Positions 22,601 to 28,600 of a stretch of 64,000 bases of DNA are shown here, piece after piece. This stretch comes from Symsagittifera roscoffensis (Eukaryota > Xenacoelomorpha > Acoela > Convolutidae). The notes under the pieces are model-generated. The model did not search any database, was not told where the DNA came from, and worked only from the letters and a program-made list of their open reading frames with translations. How positions within the stretch are numbered: the stretch's first letter is position 1; the number at the start of each line of letters is the position of its first letter. Made by a program: the position numbers and the translations under genes. Location of the stretch: positions 68,045,374 to 68,109,373 of the forward strand of contig NC_087065.1 of NCBI RefSeq assembly GCF_963678635.1, written 5' to 3'.

Positions 22601-25600
22601 CCCAATGAAGCTACCCATAGCTCTCTAGATTTGTTTGAAAAACAACCTCTTTTGATTACTTTTGAAAACGCTTTTGATCAAAAAATTGGACCTGTTTATT
22701 CACCTAATGGGCCAATGCTTGAATTTGAAATCACCGGTGACCGTAATAATTTTGTTGACCTGCAAAAAATTTATTTGGAAATACGATGCAAAGTAACGCA
22801 ATCAAGTGGAGCTGATCTGCGATACGACAACACTGATCCTACTGTGTCTGATTCACCGTTCCTCGTAAACAACTCCCTGTATTCCCTTTTCTCTGACTGT
22901 ACCCTCTCTGCTAATGGACTCAAAATCTCAAATGCCAATAGTAATTTTGCGCATAAAAGCTTTATTGGAACAGAAGTTTCTAACAGCAAAGGAGCCAAGG
23001 ACTCATGGCTTAAGTGTCAGGGATATCGTTTTGAAAACAATCCCGCTGCAATCGATGCAGCTGATTTCACATCTCAACGAGAACTGGTCCGTGAATCGAG
23101 GGAAATTTGGTTCTATGGACCCGCTGGAGTTGATTTTTTCACATGTGACAAGCATTTGTTGAGCGGTGTTACCCTCAGACTTTCCTACAGACGTTCTCAT
23201 GAAGACTTTCTCATTATATCGGAAGATGCTGCCAAGCATTACAAGCTGCAAATACTCGAAGCGAACCTATATGTTAGAAAAATGACTGTGACTGACCATG
23301 TGCTCTCTGCCATTGAATCAACTTTGCTCAAAACTCCTGCGAACTACCCATATCAAGAAGAAATTACAAAAACATTTCTTGCAACAGCTGGTCAGCGCAG
23401 CTGGCAACAGGAAGATATTTTTGCTCGTGAACCGGTGAGACAAATTATCATAGCATTGAACACAAATAATGCATTTCTAGGAACAAACCGAACGAATCCT
23501 TTTCATTATCAAAAATTTGGATTGGAGCAAGTTACTTTGAGACGAAATGGTTTACCAATAGCAAGTACACCAATCAGTACACAAGATCATAAACGTCTCT
23601 TCTTCAACACACTATCAGCGCTGGGTTTGTTGCACTGCGGGCTGGGAATCACTCTGGATAACTACCAACAGCACTTTATTATGTGTTTTGATCTCACTAG
23701 CACACAGCAGGCAGCTCATGACTTCTTGCATCCAGAACTTACTAACTGCTCAGTTTCACTCGATCTTCAATTCTCAAACGCTTTGACAGCAAACCTGGAA
23801 ATTTTTGTTTGGGGTATACGCTCATCCAATGTATTTATTACCTCCGACCGCAAAGTTACAAAGAACGTCCTTCCCATTTCGACAGTCTGAAAATGGATGA
23901 AATCCAGTTGCAGGACCTCATTCAGAATTGTAAACATCTGAAATATAAGTTTTTTGGAGTATTTGCAGCCGACAATTTTCCACCTCACATCCCAAACAAC
24001 ATCTTTATGATTGTGAACACTTCAAAATCAGATTCTCCGGGGACACATTGGATTGTGATATGCAACAGAAGAAATGTTTTATACTTCGCTGATCCTCTCG
24101 GTCTTCCTCTCTGGCAGTACACCAATCTGTATAAACGATTGAACGAGAATTTTCATCAAGTGACTGAATTGATGACAAACTTTCCCATGCAAGACTCAAA
24201 CTCTACCATGTGCGGTTCTTTTTGTATTTATATTGCACATTTGATTTTTGATAAAAACTTTAATGGTGATGCTTCTGATTTTGTTTACATAACTGATCAT
24301 GTTTTGAAACGTTTCCTAACTCACATGCTTACCCATTAACTAACCATTTAATATGGTTGATTTATACATTTTACAATTTAATTTTGAACAATACATTCTT
24401 TTAGTAGTTGAAATTTTACCCAATTGTTAACTGAATAGCAGTAATTCGAGAAGTTAAGCTTTTTATCAAAGTGAGAAAAAAAGTACAAAATCGATCTATG
24501 GGGGGATATCACCATACCAGCAACTGTTGCCTCCTTTCAGTACAATTTCCGGACGGGTTTCGAAACGCCGCCTTTCGGCTGAGAGTCGAGCGCCATGCGT
24601 TTTCCTCTACTCGGACCCCAAGAAATTTTGTTCCACTTCAATTTTATAGTAACAAGTTAGGTACAAGTCTTAGAAATGATTGCAGCAAAATTAATGGGCA
24701 CTTTTGGCTTTCATCAGTGTTCTCGTTTTTCAAGATCTTTAGACACTTCAACCTTTTAGCTCTATCAATCTTTCTATAAAATCAAAGCTTTTGTCATAGA
24801 TTTCAGACGTTTATTTTTCAGTCTCCTGTAGACACGGAAAATGGAAATGTCGAAATTTTCAAGCCAATTTCATTATTTTAGAGTTTTCAGTGTTTCGTAA
24901 TTTTTCCTTATTTTTTAGCTTCATTTGGCTTAAAGTAATTTTTCATTCTTATTTTGGTCAAATTGATTTTTGCCTAAATAGAGGTGGCGGCCGCCGCACT
25001 TGACGAATTTTGCTTTCTTCGAGATTCAGTAATAAAACATGCATTTTTGAAGGAAATCGGTCACCGCAGACAACAGTTAAGCTACGCTGCCAAAATCTTG
25101 TGCTTTCCTATATACCAGATAGTTTGGTCGCATATAATAGGTATATAACGTCATTTTACATGTAAACAAACCAATACCCCCAAACTTTCGAAGGGAAAAC
25201 ATGCACCGACCAAAACCTAATTCCATTCCCGTTTCCACAACGTTCAGTGGGAATACTCAATAATATACCGAAGTTTTACATGAGGACTATTAGGTATAAA
25301 ATTATACATGGTGACAATTAGGATTTTTACATAGTGACCATTAGGTATAAAATTATACATGGTGACAATTAGGATTATTACATGGTGACCATTGCTGATC
25401 ATTTAATACATGGTGACCATTATGATTTATACCTAATGGTCATCCATGTATGACAACCCCCCCCGATCCTAGTGCACTATATGCATACTACTCACACCCT
25501 CTCGATTTCACTTTAAGATGGTCAGATCGTGTATTCGATCCTCTGCCATGGCAATGAAAATGTGTGAAGGCGAGCTCTCACTTGGCCTCCAGCTTCAGTT

Positions 25601-28600
25601 TGACCACATCCTGACCGTTTTCGGCTGCAGTTGTGATACAACTTGAAGTTCTGAACGCAAAAAACGGCCTTTAGTTGCAAACAAAGCATTGCTCAACAAG
25701 TTACCTGAGTCTGGAATTTGGGCAATTAAGAGAAACGGGCTATGCTCAGACAGGCTGGATAGCCTTTCCTAGAGCCTCTGCGAATCGCAGAACTTGGATA
25801 ATTAATCAATTTTTACCGTTGCCATAATAAAGGGTATTGCAACCGGGTATTAGATTTACCCCCCCCCCCCCGCCGTTTAGTATTTTTTCGCTATTTGTTC
25901 CTATTACACTGAATGCTTTTCTCTCATTCTGTATTGTTTTTTTTTTAAATTTGCGATGATTCAAGTGTAAGCAGGTTGATGTAAATTGGGTGTTTAGTTT
26001 TTACCTACCAAAATTTAGCTGTTTTGATAAAAACCTAGTGGATCTAGTGAATTTCTGTATCGCAAGTGGTGCGAAGCTCAGCTTCGACACTGTGTAATAA
26101 TTATAATTAGCCACGTTTTTTCTGTGTAGTAATCATAATTGGCCACGATATTGTATGGCTGATCCCTTTCCTCGAGATAAAACTTGATTGTTTGCTTCCT
26201 TGAATTGTTTTATTTTACTTTCTCGTCGCTTCTGAATCGCATCATGATCGTTTCATTTTCAGTTCAACGAGAAAGAGTCGAGTGAAAAAGCGATTAGTCA
26301 GCTGAATGGCTTCACCCTTGTGGGTCGCAAACTGAGGGTGTCCCTGGTGAATGACCCCAACCTGCTGGGCACGCCCTCTCTGGACAATGAAGACATGGAC
26401 AGAAGAGGCATAGAACTGGGACCCACTGGCAGAATATCGCTCATGGCCAAATTAGCTAAAAGTGGGTGTGAATGATATGGCTCACAGTAATGCTAACAGC
26501 AAATTAAATGATAGAATTTTATTCTGTACGTTAAAAAAAATTATCGATTTTGAACAAAAAGTTGAATTTGAGTAAATAAAAAATGTTTTTTCTTTCAGCT
26601 GAAATCAAGATTTCGGAAGCTAGGTTTTTCCGAATGATCTTTTTTAAAAAATTTTTTCCAATGATTTTTTTTTCATAAATTGTCAATCGATATTGACTCA
26701 CATTGATCATTAAGTTACTCAAATTGCTCTAAAATGATATTATAACTAAAATATATAAGCTGAAAAAATTAAAATCAAGAATGCTTTAAAAATTCAATTA
26801 TATTAAGTGGAACGTTTTGGCCGGAAAAATTTAAATCAAGAAATTGATGGAAAATCTTGCTCCTCCAAAATGCGCCTATTAATTTTTTTGTAACTTTCCA
26901 ACTGACATAATTCCCAAATGGCATAAATATGAAATTTTATTGCAATTCAAACGTTTTGTATCAACTTCTCTAATGCTAACATTTTGTCAGGAATGAAAAC
27001 ATGTGAACAAGAGTTGGAATTAATTGCTGGCAAACAAATCTTAAGTGACAAATTTGTCGGAAAAGTTGACCAGAAGAAGCTTATCAATAACCGCAAGCTT
27101 ATGCTTTTCGCTTTTGATAAAAAAAGTTATTAAAATTTTTCAAGAAAAAATGTCATTGAACTTTTGAAATGACAACTTGAAAATGAAAATGAACTTTTGA
27201 AATGGCAACTTGAACTTGAAAGTGAACGGTTTGGTCATTTGAGAAATAATCAATTTTTTTTCAACAAACGCCATTTTATGTGCCTTTCTGTGGTTTATTT
27301 ATGTTATTCATTCCAGGCTGTGGCATGGACATCCCTGATTCGGCCAAAAACATCCTCTCTGGAGCAAGTCACGTGGTAGCCGGTGGAGCTGTGGACCCCG
27401 CCCTGGCCATGCCCACAGTGCCTACCAACATCAACCTGGCATTTCTAGCCCCGAGGTCACCTGGACCGGGAGTGATTCCTTCGCAGTGTCTCGTGTTGAG
27501 CAACATGTTCGGATCTGACCTGTGAGTACTTCGACTTTGTTAATATTAAGAGTAGTGAAGGCTCTTTTATAGGTCTCTCTGATTTTTTTGTTTTTTTTTC
27601 TCAGGAAAAAGTTTAAAATGTGCATGAAAATCTAATAACTAAAGATGTGCATTCATACATATTGAATGCACTTAGTTATTCATGCACTTTTTGAGTTCAA
27701 CTTCGTTGTTCAGTGTGATATTTTTCCTAAACTCTCTTGTTTCTTAGAATTTACACCGTTGGAAAATTTATTACAAAAGGTGAAAACTGGCATTTTCTGA
27801 CCTGGAAATAAGTGGTAAGTGATTCAAATCAAAAAATGAAACTTCAGAGATTGTAGTGTATTTTATTTGCAGTAGATTGATCTAAAAGTTTTGGTGAAAT
27901 TCCCAATAAATTTTGTCCAATCTGGACCTTGAAAAAAGGCATTTTTTATAGTAAAAACGTAAATTTGCGTTTAATTTTGTCCACACGAAGGATTTTTGAA
28001 TCTTGCTCTTTCAAAAACTGTTAAATGTGCATAAGGATAGTCAATTGTTGTATTTTCCCCCACATTCCAAATAGTTATTTTGTTGAGTGAAGCTTTTTTT
28101 TGAAACTTAAGACCGTTTTTAGATACGTAAGACCGTGCTTTGCTATTTGAAGCTGTTTAAGCTTTAAATATGTACCAAAACTAAGAGCAGAAATATAACA
28201 TTAAAAAGAGCAATCTGCCAATTTTGAGCCATTTCTGCTGATCAACTGAAATTTTTAGTTGACCCCGATACATTAATTCTCTCATAATAGGTCGTTTGCT
28301 CTATTAAATTAAACGTAAATGATGATTTTTAAAGGTCATGATTCAGCAAAAAAATCTTAAAATTTGTTCGCACGAAAGTTTGATGTTTCGCGGTTTGACT
28401 CATGATTTTGATATAAGTTCACTTTATCTCTTTTGTTGAAAGGAAGGTAAACTCGTCTATCGATTAGTAAAAGTTAGAAGGTCACGAAAAACGTGATCGA
28501 CTTCTAGTTTCGAAAGTGGATTTTAAATTTCTTAATTCCCAGCGGATTAAAAAGCTTTTGATACAGTTTTCTTTAAATAAGATAATTTTATGAAAAAACT

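Larger units (their letters stand above)
6747..25492. mobile_element. Complete Polinton/Maverick (18,746 bp)
   Basis: The element starts with AG, has terminal inverted repeats (6747-6956 and 25235-25492), a perfect 6-bp target duplication (CACACC), and the full Polinton gene set: family B polymerase, retrovirus-type integrase, FtsK/HerA packaging ATPase, adenain-like protease, penton-like and double jelly-roll capsid proteins. It lies in an intron of the RBM39-like gene. Two genes point left from a shared divergent control region near 14700-15150; the rest point right in a tightly packed block with overlaps of a few to about 80 bases. Four small or medium genes have one frame change each at homopolymers, while the polymerase, ATPase, capsid and protease frames are open. 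Polintons are relatives of adintoviruses and virophages, and may form particles. Confidence 0.97.

Noticed and set aside
23003-23251. Minus-strand frames opposite the capsid genes
   Set aside because: Shadows of the intact major capsid frame.
6747-25492. Integrated large DNA virus or virophage instead of a Polinton
   Set aside because: The 6-bp duplication, AG-starting inverted repeats, integrase, and protein-primed polymerase with animal-type accessory genes fit a Polinton; related adintoviruses share these genes, so the boundary is one of naming.
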